Of a stretch of 64,000 nt of DNA, positions 1-9,419 are shown piece by piece. This DNA is from Chloroflexota bacterium (GTDB taxonomy: Bacteria > Chloroflexota > UBA6077 > FW602-bin22 > CADDYW01). A program made the translations under genes and the position numbers. The notes below the pieces were generated by a model. It was given only the letters and a program-made list of their open reading frames with translations, made no database searches and was not told where the DNA came from. Where the stretch lies: positions 1-64,000 of the forward strand of contig JAJPIK010000093.1 of assembly GCA_021324795.1 (NCBI GenBank). Reading direction: 5' to 3'. Position 1 is the first letter of the stretch. Each line of letters begins with the position of its first letter.

Positions 1-200
1 CGGGAGCCGCACTTCTGTAAAGCTCTCTCCTTGTCTTTCTCCCCTCGCTATCGGACTCCCATAACAGCCCTCGCTCGGTAGAACACTCTTATGGTGCAAT
101 TTCAGTCTAAGTTTTCGGTGGTTGCGTTGGGTCGGGCGAACGTGCAATAATCAACAGGGGGTTCTACGCCCGATTACCACTTCCCCCGGGGGCAGCACTG

Positions 201-1046
201 ATGAACGAATCCGAAGCCAAACTCGAGCGACTGCGAGAGATTCTCCGTGAGTTAGGCAGCGTCCTCGTTGCTTATTCCGGTGGCGTTGACAGCGCGTTTC
301 TCTTGGCCGAAGCTACCGCGACTTTGGGACGCGACCGCGTGCTCGGGGTAACCGGTGTCTCGGAAAGCCTCGCCCCCTACGAGCGCCACGACGCGGCGGA
401 GCTGGCTCGTCAGGTCGGCGCCCGCCATCTCGAGCTGAAAACCAACGAGCTCCAGAACGAAAACTACGCGAGCAATCCCACCAACCGCTGCTACTTCTGC
501 AAGACTGAGCTATTCGACGAACTGCGACGTGTCGCTGCCAACGAGGGTTTAGCCTGGGTTGTCGATGGATCGAACTTCGACGACCTTGGTGATCACCGTC
601 CCGGCATGCAGGCTGGTCACGAGCGTGGGGTCCGAAGTCCTCTCCAAGAAGCGGAGTTGACCAAAGCCGAGATACGCTACTTCGCGAAGGAAAGAGGCCT
701 ACCAATCTGGGACAAGCCAGCGGCCCCATGCCTGGCCTCACGCATTCCCTATGGGAACCGGGTTACCGTCGAAAAGCTCCGACAGATTGGCGAAGCCGAG
801 CTTTACCTGCGCCAGCTTGGTCTACGCAACGTTCGGGTGCGGCACCACGACGAGATTGCCCGAATCGAAGTGCCTCGCGCGGACATGGCTCACTTACTCG
901 CCGACGATGTCGTGGACGAGTTAGTTCGCCATCTCAAAGGACTCGGATTCAAATACGTTACTCTTGATCTGCAAGGCTTCCGGTCGGGGAGTCTCAACGA
1001 ATCTCTGACGACCAAAGCGATCCCGCTATCGGTCGTCGCGCGCTAA
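201..1046 (+). CDS. larE: LarE-type ATP-dependent sulfur-insertion enzyme
   Basis: LarE makes the thiocarboxyl groups of the nickel-pincer cofactor of lactate racemase and related LarA enzymes. The N-terminal PP-loop SGGVDS (residues 26-31) is the ATP-pyrophosphatase signature, and the C-terminal [12 protein letters not shown] is typical of LarE. Three cysteines are present, Cys97 and Cys100 in CYFC and Cys177 in PCLASR. That matches the three-cysteine, [4Fe-4S]-type LarE rather than the single-cysteine sacrificial type. The 281-residue length is normal. No larA, larB or larC is in the window, so its target enzyme is unknown. Nothing recognisable lies in the 200 bases upstream. Confidence 0.9.
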   Translation: MNESEAKLERLREILRELGSVLVAYSGGVDSAFLLAEATATLGRDRVLGVTGVSESLAPYERHDAAELARQVGARHLELKTNELQNENYASNPTNRCYFCKTELFDELRRVAANEGLAWVVDGSNFDDLGDHRPGMQAGHERGVRSPLQEAELTKAEIRYFAKERGLPIWDKPAAPCLASRIPYGNRVTVEKLRQIGEAELYLRQLGLRNVRVRHHDEIARIEVPRADMAHLLADDVVDELVRHLKGLGFKYVTLDLQGFRSGSLNESLTTKAIPLSVVAR

Positions 1047-1062
1047 TCGTACCGCCGCGGGT

Positions 1063-1168
1063 TGTCATTCTGAGGAGCAAAACGAGGAGGAAGCTCTGAT
1101 AAGCGACGGAGATTCTTCGCTCTCCTTCGCTCCGCTCAAGACAGACTCTGCGGTCGCTCAGAATGACA
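1063..1168. repeat. Intergenic palindromic element with 12-bp terminal inverted repeats
   Basis: TGTCATTCTGAG at 1063-1074 is perfectly inverted as CTCAGAATGACA at 1157-1168. The interior contains GGAGATTCTTCGCT-type text. It is about 106 bp, non-coding, and lies between larE and the methyltransferase. The size and ends fit a MITE or REP-like element. Related copies lie inside the large CIS gene at 41.7-43.7 kb. Confidence 0.8.
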
Positions 1169-1213
1169 GTTCCGCCGACATGCGCCGAGGGATTAAGCGT
1201 GACGATCCACACC

Positions 1214-1241
1214 TTGACAGAACGGGATGATCGATTAGAAT
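1214..1241 (+). promoter_or_regulatory. Sigma70-type promoter of the methyltransferase gene
   Basis: A -35 box TTGACA (1214-1219) is followed after 16 bp by -10 TAGAAT (1236-1241), 36 bp ahead of the ATG at 1278. Confidence 0.65.
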
Positions 1242-1277
1242 AACTCGCGACTCGCGGGACGTTTCGAGGGTGGAGCG

Positions 1278-1985
1278 ATGACACCATCGAATATGGGCTT
1301 CGCAGCCAGACAATCGGGGAATACCATCCGAGGAGCAGCAACGGTTGGACGCTTGGCGCTTGGCATACTGGGGCTCGTCCTCTTACTTCAGATCGGACTT
1401 CGGCTGCTTTATCGCCTGATTCCTACCCGTTTTGTCGCGCGCTTAACCCTGGCACTCGACGCACCGATTCGTCGGCGTGTCCTTAGCCCGACCGTGATTG
1501 CCCGTCGTGTCGGTTTGCGTCCTGGAATGCGCGTTCTCCATTTCGGGCGAGGTAATGGCATGCTTACCCAAGCGCTTGCCGAGGCAGTAGGAACCGCTGG
1601 CCGAGTCGAGGCCGCGGCGCTCGATCCGAATGAGCGCCAGCGAGCGCGCGGCTACCTCGACGTTCGTGGCGTCGACAACGCGAGCGTGGTTCCTGGCCTG
1701 AGCGATCGATTGCCGTTCGAAGATCAGAGCTTTGACGCCGCGTGCCTCGAGTCGACACTTGGCCGCGTCGAAGACCCACAGAAGACGCTGGCCGAGGTCT
1801 GGCGGGTCTTGCGTCCATCGGGTCGTCTGTCAATTAGCGATGTGATAAGTGATCCGTCATACTTATTGCGACATACGGTCATCGGTCGCGCCGAGAAAGC
1901 CGGTTTCGAATGGCTAGAATCCTTTGGCGACAACGTCGCCTACACGATTAACTTTCGCAAACCTCTCGCGGGTGCCAGTTCGTAA
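1278..1985 (+). CDS. Membrane-anchored class I SAM-dependent methyltransferase
   Basis: The 235-residue protein begins with a hydrophobic helix (about residues 25-45), then a Rossmann methyltransferase fold. Motif I reads VLHFGRGNG, where His-Phe replaces the usual Asp-x in the DxGxGxG signature. Later segments SDRLPFEDQSFDAACLEST and LAEVWRVLRPSGRLSISD are typical UbiE/Methyltransf_11 motifs. It is monocistronic, with its own promoter and the RBS GGGTGGAGCG. The substrate cannot be read from the sequence. The N-terminal helix predicts activity at the inner membrane face, perhaps on a lipid or quinone, which is inference. Confidence 0.75.
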   Translation: MTPSNMGFAARQSGNTIRGAATVGRLALGILGLVLLLQIGLRLLYRLIPTRFVARLTLALDAPIRRRVLSPTVIARRVGLRPGMRVLHFGRGNGMLTQALAEAVGTAGRVEAAALDPNERQRARGYLDVRGVDNASVVPGLSDRLPFEDQSFDAACLESTLGRVEDPQKTLAEVWRVLRPSGRLSISDVISDPSYLLRHTVIGRAEKAGFEWLESFGDNVAYTINFRKPLAGASS

Positions 1986-2025
1986 CCAATTCGTCAGCTT
2001 TTGTGTGACAATGTAATGTAAGGGT

Positions 2026-3348
2026 ATGGCTAGGCTAACAACGCCCGACTCGGCAAATCTTATCTTTCCGAATCGCTTTCTCTGGGGGACAGCGACCGCT
2101 TCTCATCAGGTCGAAGGGAACAACGTCAACAGCGACTGGTGGGCATGGGAACAGACTGGCCACGTTTTTGATGGAACCCGATCTGGTCTCGCCTGTGATC
2201 ACTACCATCGCTTCCGCGAAGATTTCGATTTATTCGCGGCGCTTCACCAGAACGCCCACCGCCTGTCGCTCGAATGGTCCCGCATCGAGCCGTCACCTGG
2301 CCAATTCGATCGCGCCGAGATTCGTCATTACCGCGAGGTGCTCGAGCACCTGCGGCGGTTGAACGTCGAACCGGTCGTCACGCTCCATCACTTCACGAAT
2401 CCGCTCTGGCTCGCCGATCGCGGTGGCTGGGAGGTTCCCGAGGTTGTCGACGCCTTTGGCCGCTACGTCAACGAAGCGGTCGCCGCCTTCGGCGATCTGG
2501 TGCGTTATTGGGTCACGATCAATGAGCCAGTCGTCTATGGGACGATGGGGTACCTGGCCGGGGTCTGGCCACCAGGAAAGCGAAGCATCCGACTCCTCGT
2601 AACTGTTCTCCACAACATGATTCTCGGTCACGCCCGGGCAGCACGGATCATCCGTGAGCGCAGTCCACTCCCGGACGTCCAGATTGGCGTCGCCCATCAT
2701 CTCCGGATTTTCGATCCGTACCGGCCGATTCTTCCGGGGGATCACTTCGTCGCTCGCTTGGGCGAGTTGTTGTTCAACCGCGCGGTTCTGCTTTCCATGC
2801 TCAAAGGCCAATTTCAGTTTCCCTTTGGCTGGGGACGAGTTCCCGATGGTGCCAACTCCCTCGACTTCATCGGCCTGAACTACTACTCGCGGGAGATGGC
2901 CACTTTCGATTTTCGCCGACCAGAGACCTACTTCGGTAGCTTCTTTACCCACCCATCCCATCCAAAGACGGCGGCCGGCTGGGAGATCTATCCAGAAGGT
3001 ATGTACCGCGTCCTCAAGTTCCTGGCGCGGTTTGGTAAGCCAATTTTGGTCACCGAAAACGGCGTCGCCGACGAGCGCGATGAGCTGCGACCATCATTCC
3101 TGATCTCACATCTGCGGCAGATTCATCGCGCCATCGCCGAGGGAGTCCCAGTCAAAGGTTATCTCCACTGGTCGGCATTGGATAACTTCGAGTGGGCCGA
3201 GGGCCGTCGGCTGCGTTTTGGCTTAATCCACGTCGACTACGAGACCCAGCGTCGCACGGTCAAACCGAGCGGCGAGCTCTACGCCAGGATCTGCGCGGCC
3301 GGCGGTCTCGATAGCACGATGCTGTCGGCCTATCCACTAGCCCATTAA
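2026..3348 (+). CDS. Glycoside hydrolase family 1 beta-glycosidase
   Basis: A 440-residue GH1 enzyme hydrolysing beta-linked glucosides, galactosides or similar sugars. The N-terminal FLWGTATASHQVEGNN is the GH1 signature. The acid/base glutamate lies in TINEPV and the nucleophile glutamate in LVTENGVAD. The C-terminal LDNFEWAEG binds the sugar in the -1 site. There is no signal peptide, so it is cytoplasmic. The ATG at 2026 has a cramped AAGG sequence in front. A GNAT gene follows after 15 bp, so the two may be co-transcribed. Confidence 0.92.
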   Translation: MARLTTPDSANLIFPNRFLWGTATASHQVEGNNVNSDWWAWEQTGHVFDGTRSGLACDHYHRFREDFDLFAALHQNAHRLSLEWSRIEPSPGQFDRAEIRHYREVLEHLRRLNVEPVVTLHHFTNPLWLADRGGWEVPEVVDAFGRYVNEAVAAFGDLVRYWVTINEPVVYGTMGYLAGVWPPGKRSIRLLVTVLHNMILGHARAARIIRERSPLPDVQIGVAHHLRIFDPYRPILPGDHFVARLGELLFNRAVLLSMLKGQFQFPFGWGRVPDGANSLDFIGLNYYSREMATFDFRRPETYFGSFFTHPSHPKTAAGWEIYPEGMYRVLKFLARFGKPILVTENGVADERDELRPSFLISHLRQIHRAIAEGVPVKGYLHWSALDNFEWAEGRRLRFGLIHVDYETQRRTVKPSGELYARICAAGGLDSTMLSAYPLAH

Positions 3349-3363
3349 AGGAATTCAGACCCC

Positions 3364-4122
3364 ATGACCGCTTACGCAATTCGTCCGGCTGAGGAGCAGG
3401 CCGACTTCGAAGCCTGCGTCGATCTGCAAATCGCTGTCTGGGGATTCGAGCCGCGCGATGCCGTGCCATACAATCAGCTTCATCCTGCCCATCTCTGGGG
3501 TGGGCAGGTGCTGCTGGCCCTCGATCGCGCCCGCGTCATCGGCTTCAGCTATGGCTTTCCTGCCAAACAATTCGGCAAGCTGACTTTGTATTCCCACATG
3601 CTGGCGGTCCTCCCGGAATACCGGGGGCGTGGCATTGGCGTGGGTCTCAAGCTCGCTCAAGCCCGTTGGGCACGGGAAAATGACTACGATCTGATCACCT
3701 GGACCTATGATCCTCTCGAGGCAGTGAACGCGAATCTCAACGTCGCACGTCTTGGCGGCATCGCCAAAGAATACCGGGTGAACCACCACGGTGACATGGG
3801 CGGTCAACTGACCGGCGGCCTTCCGACCGATCGCCTTCTCCTCGAATGGCACTTGGACGATCCGATCGTCGCGGCCATCATCGAAGGCAGCCAGGAGCCG
3901 GCCAATTCCTCCCTCACGTACGAACGTATCGTCGAAGTTCCCCGGAACTTTCGAGCGATCAAGGCGGCCAATCCGAGCGAAGCGCTGCACTGGCGTCTCC
4001 GCGTCCGCAAGCAGTTTCAGGATGCTTTTGCCGCGGGCTACCTCGTCGTCGGGTTCCAATTCGCCGGTGACGTCGGCCAGTACTTGCTGACGACACGGAA
4101 GGAGCGAATCGTTGCGTATTGA
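3364..4122 (+). CDS. GNAT-family acyltransferase, candidate D-amino-acid N-succinyltransferase
   Basis: A 252-residue GNAT protein of the COG3375 type. The acyl-CoA-binding segment is MLAVLPEYRGRGIGVGLKLA, with the R-G-x-G-I-G loop. Its 3' end overlaps the next gene by 11 bp, implying translational coupling to an enolase-superfamily racemase/OSBS. In Geobacillus and related bacteria such pairs carry out succinyl-CoA-dependent D-amino-acid succinylation followed by N-succinylamino-acid racemisation. That makes this substrate the best guess, but the third enzyme (an M20-type desuccinylase) is not nearby. Confidence 0.75.
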   Translation: MTAYAIRPAEEQADFEACVDLQIAVWGFEPRDAVPYNQLHPAHLWGGQVLLALDRARVIGFSYGFPAKQFGKLTLYSHMLAVLPEYRGRGIGVGLKLAQARWARENDYDLITWTYDPLEAVNANLNVARLGGIAKEYRVNHHGDMGGQLTGGLPTDRLLLEWHLDDPIVAAIIEGSQEPANSSLTYERIVEVPRNFRAIKAANPSEALHWRLRVRKQFQDAFAAGYLVVGFQFAGDVGQYLLTTRKERIVAY

Positions 4123-5227
4123 GGCAATCGAACTCACCCAGATCGAGCTCGCCTTGAAAGCTTCCTTCGAAACCAGCTTCGGCACAATGGACCGGCGACG
4201 AGTCATTCTAGTGAAAGTTCTGGCCGAGGGGGTGTACGGCTGGGGAGAAGCATCGCCACTGAACGATCCCGACTACAACTACGAAAGCGTCGATACCGCC
4301 TGGCTCATCCTCACCCAGTACCTCATCCCACGCGTACTCGGCAGGTCGATCGAGCGCCCCGGCGACGCCATTGCGCTCTATAACGGCGTGCGCGGTCACT
4401 ACTTTGCCAAGTCCGGTCTCGAAAATGCGCTTTGGGACGCTTTCGCCCGGGCCCAAGGTGTCCCGCTCGCACGGCTCCTCGGCGGCGTCCGTGACCGGAT
4501 CGAGGTTGGCGTGAGCATCGGCATCCAGAAGACGCCGGGCGATCTCGTTCGGGTGGTCGAAGGATTCGTTCGCCAGGGCTACAAGCGCATGAAGATCAAG
4601 ATCAAGCCTGGCCGTGATCTGGGAGACCTGCGGGCGGTCCGTCGCGCCTTTCCCGACGTCCCGGTGATGGCTGATGCGAACAGCTCCTATACCTTACGTG
4701 ACGTTCCGACATTTCAATCGCTCGACGAGCTGAACCTGATGATGTACGAGCAGCCGCTCGGCTGGGACGACATCATCGACCATGCCCAGCTCCAGGCCGC
4801 CGTCCGAACCCCGGTCTGTCTCGACGAGAGCATCCACACCCCAGACGACGCGCGGAAAGCGATCGCGCTCAACGCGTGCCAGATCATCAACATCAAGGTT
4901 GGCCGAGTTGGTGGACACCAAGCCGCCAAGGAGATCCACGACCTGATGCTCACGCGTCAGCTCCCGGTCTGGTGCGGCGGCATGTTCGAGTCCGGCGTTG
5001 GCCGCGCTCACAACATCCATCTGACGACGTTACCCGGTTACACCTTGCCGGGCGACACCTCGGCCTCGGACCGCTACTACTATGAGGACGTCGTCGACGA
5101 GCCCGCCGTGCTTAACCCCGATGGCACGCTCTGCGTCCCCACCGGCCCGGGCATTGGCGTCGAGGTTCTTCCTGATCGGCTGAAAAAGTACGGCCAACGA
5201 ACCTATCTAGCGAGAGCATCGAGTTAG
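4112..5227 (+). CDS. menC: o-Succinylbenzoate synthase / N-succinylamino-acid racemase
   Basis: An enolase-superfamily protein of 371 residues, MLE/MenC subgroup. The catalytic KxK pair sits in MKIKIKPG. Metal ligands lie in VMADANSS (Asp), MYEQPL (Glu) and CLDESIH (Asp/Glu), and the second catalytic lysine in INIKVGRVGG. It starts at TTG 4112 with the RBS GGAAGGAG, inside the end of the GNAT gene. Without other menaquinone genes beside it and with a GNAT partner, the racemase role is at least as likely as menaquinone synthesis. Sequence alone does not separate the two activities, which co-occur in this family. Confidence 0.85.
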   Translation: MRIEAIELTQIELALKASFETSFGTMDRRRVILVKVLAEGVYGWGEASPLNDPDYNYESVDTAWLILTQYLIPRVLGRSIERPGDAIALYNGVRGHYFAKSGLENALWDAFARAQGVPLARLLGGVRDRIEVGVSIGIQKTPGDLVRVVEGFVRQGYKRMKIKIKPGRDLGDLRAVRRAFPDVPVMADANSSYTLRDVPTFQSLDELNLMMYEQPLGWDDIIDHAQLQAAVRTPVCLDESIHTPDDARKAIALNACQIINIKVGRVGGHQAAKEIHDLMLTRQLPVWCGGMFESGVGRAHNIHLTTLPGYTLPGDTSASDRYYYEDVVDEPAVLNPDGTLCVPTGPGIGVEVLPDRLKKYGQRTYLARASS

Positions 5228-5281
5228 GCGGGTAAGCGCTGGTCCTGTTCCTTTTTCCGCTATGAGAAGGAATCAAAGTTC

Positions 5282-6589
5282 CTACTTGTTTGCCCTTCTA
5301 TACGCCCGATCTAAGAGGTCGACCGGATGAATCACCTCGATCGGTAGGCCGCGTTGGCGGATACCGTGAGCAATTTGGATGATACAGCCGGGGTTCCCGG
5401 CGACGATCAGACTGGCCTTCGTTGCAGTAAGGTTGTCGATCTTGCGCTCCAGGAGCTGGATCGATAGATCGTATTGGGTGACGTTGTAGATACCGGCGCT
5501 GCCACAGCAGGTATCGGATTCCTTCATTTCGACCAGTTCAAGACCCGGAATCATCTGAATCAGCGCCCGCGGCTGCTCGCTGATCTTTTGACCGTGGATC
5601 AGATGGCAGGCATCCTGGTAGGTGACCCGGGCGCGAATCTCACCAAAGTTTCGATTCAACTCGATCGAGGCAAGAAACTCCGAGACATCGCGCACTTTGC
5701 TGCTAAACCGATCGGCACGCTCCGCCCACTGGCGGTCGTCGGCCAGCAAGTAATGATACTCTTTGAGGGTCGAGCCGCAGCCGGTCGCGTTGATGATGTA
5801 AAAGTCGGCGCCGGTCGTCTCGAACAGGGCGATGTTTCGGCGCGCTAGGCCACGCGCCGTCTCCCGCTCGCCGCCGTGGGTATGCAGCGCTCCGCAGCAG
5901 ACCTGGCCTCGCGGTACGACGACCTCGCAGCCATTCATCGCCAGGACGCGTGCCGTGGCACTGTTCGTCAAGCTGAAGAATTGGTCTTGAACGCAGCCGG
6001 TGATCAGCGCCACGCGACAGCGTTGGCTGCCACGCGCGGGAATAATCTCCGGCAGCCCAGCTTTGATCACCCCTCCCTGCATTGGCGGCAGGAGCGCCTC
6101 CAGCTTGCCGAGATTGAGCGGTAGCTTATTCAGGAGTCCGGTGGCTCGAGCTACCGCTTGTAAGCCACTTTTCTGGTAGAAACGCATGCCCGTACCAAGC
6201 GCGCCGAGCAGCCATGGGGTCGTGAAGACCCGATTCAAGACGACGCTCCGGAGCAACGACTCGGTGCCCGAGCGCGATGGTATCACCGCCCGGGTCGCTT
6301 CGAGCAATTGGCCGTATTGAACACCGGAGGGGCAGGCTGTTTCGCAGGCGCGGCAGTTCAGACATCGATCGATGTGGAGCCGGAAGTCAGGGTCGTCGAC
6401 CTTGATCTTGCCTTCCTGAAGCGCCCGCATCTGGTAGACCCGACCACGCGGCGAATCGAGCTCCGAGCCAAGGATCTTGTAGGTCGGACAAGAGGAAAGA
6501 CAGAGTCCACAGTGCACGCATTGGCGAATCAGCTTGCGATCGACGAAGTTGAATCGGACGGGACTACCTTCGCCCGTGTGAATGGCCAC
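5282..6589 (-). CDS. glcF: Glycolate oxidase iron-sulfur subunit GlcF
   Basis: The electron-transfer subunit of glycolate oxidase/dehydrogenase. Two ferredoxin-type clusters are visible near the N-terminus, CVHCGLCLSSCP and CLNCRACETACP. They are followed by two cysteine-rich CCG domains (CCGALHTHGG and TCCGSAGIYN). The start chosen is GTG at 6589, with AGGAGG five bases ahead and 14 bp after the glcE stop. A longer frame to 6706 would overlap glcE and lacks family similarity. The protein is about 435 residues. It is the last gene of the leftward operon. Confidence 0.92.
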   Translation of the reverse strand: MAIHTGEGSPVRFNFVDRKLIRQCVHCGLCLSSCPTYKILGSELDSPRGRVYQMRALQEGKIKVDDPDFRLHIDRCLNCRACETACPSGVQYGQLLEATRAVIPSRSGTESLLRSVVLNRVFTTPWLLGALGTGMRFYQKSGLQAVARATGLLNKLPLNLGKLEALLPPMQGGVIKAGLPEIIPARGSQRCRVALITGCVQDQFFSLTNSATARVLAMNGCEVVVPRGQVCCGALHTHGGERETARGLARRNIALFETTGADFYIINATGCGSTLKEYHYLLADDRQWAERADRFSSKVRDVSEFLASIELNRNFGEIRARVTYQDACHLIHGQKISEQPRALIQMIPGLELVEMKESDTCCGSAGIYNVTQYDLSIQLLERKIDNLTATKASLIVAGNPGCIIQIAHGIRQRGLPIEVIHPVDLLDRAYRRANK

Positions 6590-6603
6590 TGGTTCCTCCT
6601 GCC

Positions 6604-7971
6604 TCAAATCCCGCCGACGAATCGCCCTGGATTCATGATCAGATTTGGATCGAGCGCCGCTTTGAGCCGTCGCATCACCGGCAAAGCCGAGCCGACGTCG
6701 CCCCAAACGTCGATTTTTCCTTTCAACGCGGTGGGGCAGGCTTCGACAACCAGGCTACCGCCCCACTCGCGACATGTCTGACGCAACTGGCTCAGCACCT
6801 GGACAATCGGCACGAGCGGCGAGTCACCGGCTGTCTCAGCAATGCTCCACGCTGCGTAAAGCACACCACTACCGGCTCTGCCTCCAATCGCTGCCCGAGC
6901 GTCGAGCTTGTTCGTCTGCGTTTCAAGCGCTTGGATCGCTTCGGGCACCCGGGCAATTGGCACCGCTACCTTGACCCGGATTCCCCCGGGGGCTTCACGC
7001 TGGACTGGCCAATCGGCCACCTTGCCCCAGAAGTGCTCGGAGTCCTGATCGGCCAGCACCGCGATCGCGCCAGCGCCGGCCGCCTGATAGAGCTTGGTCA
7101 GAGCGTCACGCTGCCGGAGCACCGCTCGGCCAGGCGCGGTGCCGAGCGTCGCGAGCAGGTAGCCACCGCCAAGCTCGGGAAGGTCGGACTCGCCCAACCG
7201 TTCGAGTGCTGCCGCGTTGAGTACCTCGACCGCCGTCGGCATCAGCGGCGAGCGGATGATCTGCTGCACAACCTGACCGAGCTGTTCGCGCCGGGCAAAC
7301 CGACCGATCACCGTCTGCTGCGAGGTTGGCAATGGCGCAACCTTGAAGGTCAATTCGACGACGACGACTAACGTGCCGAGCGAGCCAATGTAGAGCTTGT
7401 TCAAATCGTAGCCGGCGACATTCTTCACCACTCGACCACCCGCCTTGGTGACCGTGCCACTCGTCGTCGCGGCCGTGCTGCCAATCACCAGGTCACGCGC
7501 CGAGCCAAAGCCAAAGCGCCGCGGCCCGCTCGTATTCGTCGCGATGATGCCGCCCAGCGTCGCCTGGTCGCGATGGGGCGGATCCAAGGGCAGATACTGT
7601 CCCCCCTCGGCCAAGCACCTTTGGAGCGCACTCAGAGTAATTCCCGCCTCGGCCGTCACTGTCAGATTGGCCGGGGCGTAATCGATAACTTGGCTCAGCC
7701 GTTCGGTGGAAACGATCAGGTCGACCGCGCGCGGCGGATTGCCAAGGCCAAGCATCGTCCCGGCCCCGCGCGGCGAGACCGCCAGTCCGAGCCGATCAGC
7801 AACAGCCAGTGCCTTGGCGACCTCCAGATAGCTGGCGGGCCAGCAGATCACCCGAGGCGCCACCCCATCGACGCTATATGTGTTTCGTTCCACTTCGTCG
7901 AGCTCGCGCCAGGCGATACCGGCCGTCTCCAGCCCGGCCACCAAACCAGTGCGATCGAGTGTTTCATGCAT
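6604..7971 (-). CDS. glcE: Glycolate oxidase FAD-binding subunit GlcE
   Basis: A PCMH-type FAD-binding protein, the second flavin subunit of glycolate oxidase. It shows the flavin-binding stretch VSPRGAGTMLGLGNPP and the FAD-contacting TLGGIIATNTSGPRR. The start at 7971 (MHETLDR) falls six bases beyond the glcD stop and is preceded by GGTGA; an upstream in-frame start at 8022 would overlap glcD by 46 bp. About 455 residues. It works with GlcD and GlcF to oxidise glycolate (or a similar 2-hydroxyacid) to glyoxylate and pass electrons to the respiratory chain. Confidence 0.9.
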   Translation of the reverse strand: MHETLDRTGLVAGLETAGIAWRELDEVERNTYSVDGVAPRVICWPASYLEVAKALAVADRLGLAVSPRGAGTMLGLGNPPRAVDLIVSTERLSQVIDYAPANLTVTAEAGITLSALQRCLAEGGQYLPLDPPHRDQATLGGIIATNTSGPRRFGFGSARDLVIGSTAATTSGTVTKAGGRVVKNVAGYDLNKLYIGSLGTLVVVVELTFKVAPLPTSQQTVIGRFARREQLGQVVQQIIRSPLMPTAVEVLNAAALERLGESDLPELGGGYLLATLGTAPGRAVLRQRDALTKLYQAAGAGAIAVLADQDSEHFWGKVADWPVQREAPGGIRVKVAVPIARVPEAIQALETQTNKLDARAAIGGRAGSGVLYAAWSIAETAGDSPLVPIVQVLSQLRQTCREWGGSLVVEACPTALKGKIDVWGDVGSALPVMRRLKAALDPNLIMNPGRFVGGI

Positions 7972-7976
7972 CGGAT

Positions 7977-9419
7977 TCACCAACCCACCGCGGCCGCGCG
8001 GCGTGGACGTGGCATCCAGCACTTGCCCGGCGTCGGGAAAATCTTGCCGGGGTTGAGAAGACCGGTTGGGTCCATGGCTTGCTTCACGAGGTTCATCCAG
8101 TTCAGATCATCGTCGTTGAAGGTGAGGCCCATCATTTCGCGCTTCTCGAAGCCAATCCCGTGCTCGCCAGTCAGCGCCCCACCGACGTCGGCGCAAACAG
8201 CCAGGATCTCGTAGCCCATCTCGCGCACCTTGTCCTCTTCGCCCGGATGCTCCGAGTCGAAAAGAACGAGCGGGTGCAAATTGCCATCGCCGGCGTGGAA
8301 GACGTTCGCGATGCGCAAGCCGTATTTTTGACTGATCGCTTCGATCCGCGTCAGCACCTCCGGCAGCTTGTCGCGCGGCACACAGCCATCCATGACGTAG
8401 AAGTCCGGGCTGACCCGCCCCATCGCCCCGAACGCGCCCTTGCGCCCAAGCCAGAGGAGATTGCGCTCCTTCGCCGTTTTTGCGGTCCGGATCTCCCGGG
8501 CGCGATTCTCCTCGCAAATCTTGGTGATCGATCCGAGGAGATCCTCGATCCCTTCCTGCAAGCTATCGATCTCGATCAAGAGCACCGCCGCCGCGTCAGT
8601 CGGGTACCCGGCGTGCACCGCGGCTTCGACCGCCTGAATCGAGAGCTGATCCATCATCTCAATCGCCGAGGGAACGATCCCCGCCGCGATCACCCCGGAG
8701 ACAGTTGCGCTCGCGTCCTCGATGCGATCAAAGACCGCCAATACCGTCTTCACCGCTTCGGCCAGCGGACTCAGCCGAACGATCACTCGCGTAACCACGC
8801 CAAACGTTCCCTCGGAGCCGACGATCAGACCGGTCAGGTCGTATCCCGGTGCGTCCAACGCTTTACCGCCGGTCTCGATCACCTCGCCGGAACTCGTCAC
8901 GAACTCGAGACCGGTAACGTGGTTCGTCGTCACGCCGTACAGCAAGGTGTGCGGACCACCGGAATTTTCACCAACGTTGCCGCCGATCGTGCAAGCCTTC
9001 TGGCTCGAAGGATCGGGAACGAAGTGCAAGCCGGTGCCGGCAATTGCTTGGCTAAGATAGAGATTCACCACGCCGGGCTCGACCACCGCCCGCAGGTTCT
9101 CCAGGTCGACTTCCAAAATGTGGTTCAGGCGAGAGAAGACCATCAAGACGCCACCGTCGAGGGGGATCGATCCACCGCTCAGGCCGGTGCCGGCGCCACG
9201 CGCGGTCAGTGGAACTTTCGCCTCGTTGCAAAGGCGAACGACCTCGGCAACCTGAGCAGTGCTCGTCGGAAAGACGACCACCTGAGGCCGCGCTTTATCG
9301 ATCGAGCCGTCGTATTCATAGAGCCGCAGGTCATAGTCTCGCCAGAGGACGTTCTCCACCCCCAAAGCAGCTTCAAGCTTACGCACGAGCTGCCGGGCAT
9401 CTACTTGAGCAACTGCCAT
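7977..9419 (-). CDS. glcD: Glycolate oxidase catalytic FAD subunit GlcD
   Basis: The catalytic flavoprotein of the glycolate oxidase complex. The N-terminal FAD domain has PLTARGAGTGLSGGSIP. The C-terminal FAD-oxidase_C domain has NVFHAGDGNLHPLVLFD and TGEHGIGFEK, typical of GlcD and D-lactate dehydrogenase relatives. The ATG at 9419 has GGGAGG four bases upstream; a GTG four codons earlier overlaps that RBS. About 480 residues. Glycolate versus D-lactate cannot be decided from motifs alone, but the D-E-F arrangement supports glycolate. Confidence 0.92.
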   Translation of the reverse strand: MAVAQVDARQLVRKLEAALGVENVLWRDYDLRLYEYDGSIDKARPQVVVFPTSTAQVAEVVRLCNEAKVPLTARGAGTGLSGGSIPLDGGVLMVFSRLNHILEVDLENLRAVVEPGVVNLYLSQAIAGTGLHFVPDPSSQKACTIGGNVGENSGGPHTLLYGVTTNHVTGLEFVTSSGEVIETGGKALDAPGYDLTGLIVGSEGTFGVVTRVIVRLSPLAEAVKTVLAVFDRIEDASATVSGVIAAGIVPSAIEMMDQLSIQAVEAAVHAGYPTDAAAVLLIEIDSLQEGIEDLLGSITKICEENRAREIRTAKTAKERNLLWLGRKGAFGAMGRVSPDFYVMDGCVPRDKLPEVLTRIEAISQKYGLRIANVFHAGDGNLHPLVLFDSEHPGEEDKVREMGYEILAVCADVGGALTGEHGIGFEKREMMGLTFNDDDLNWMNLVKQAMDPTGLLNPGKIFPTPGKCWMPRPRRAAAVGW

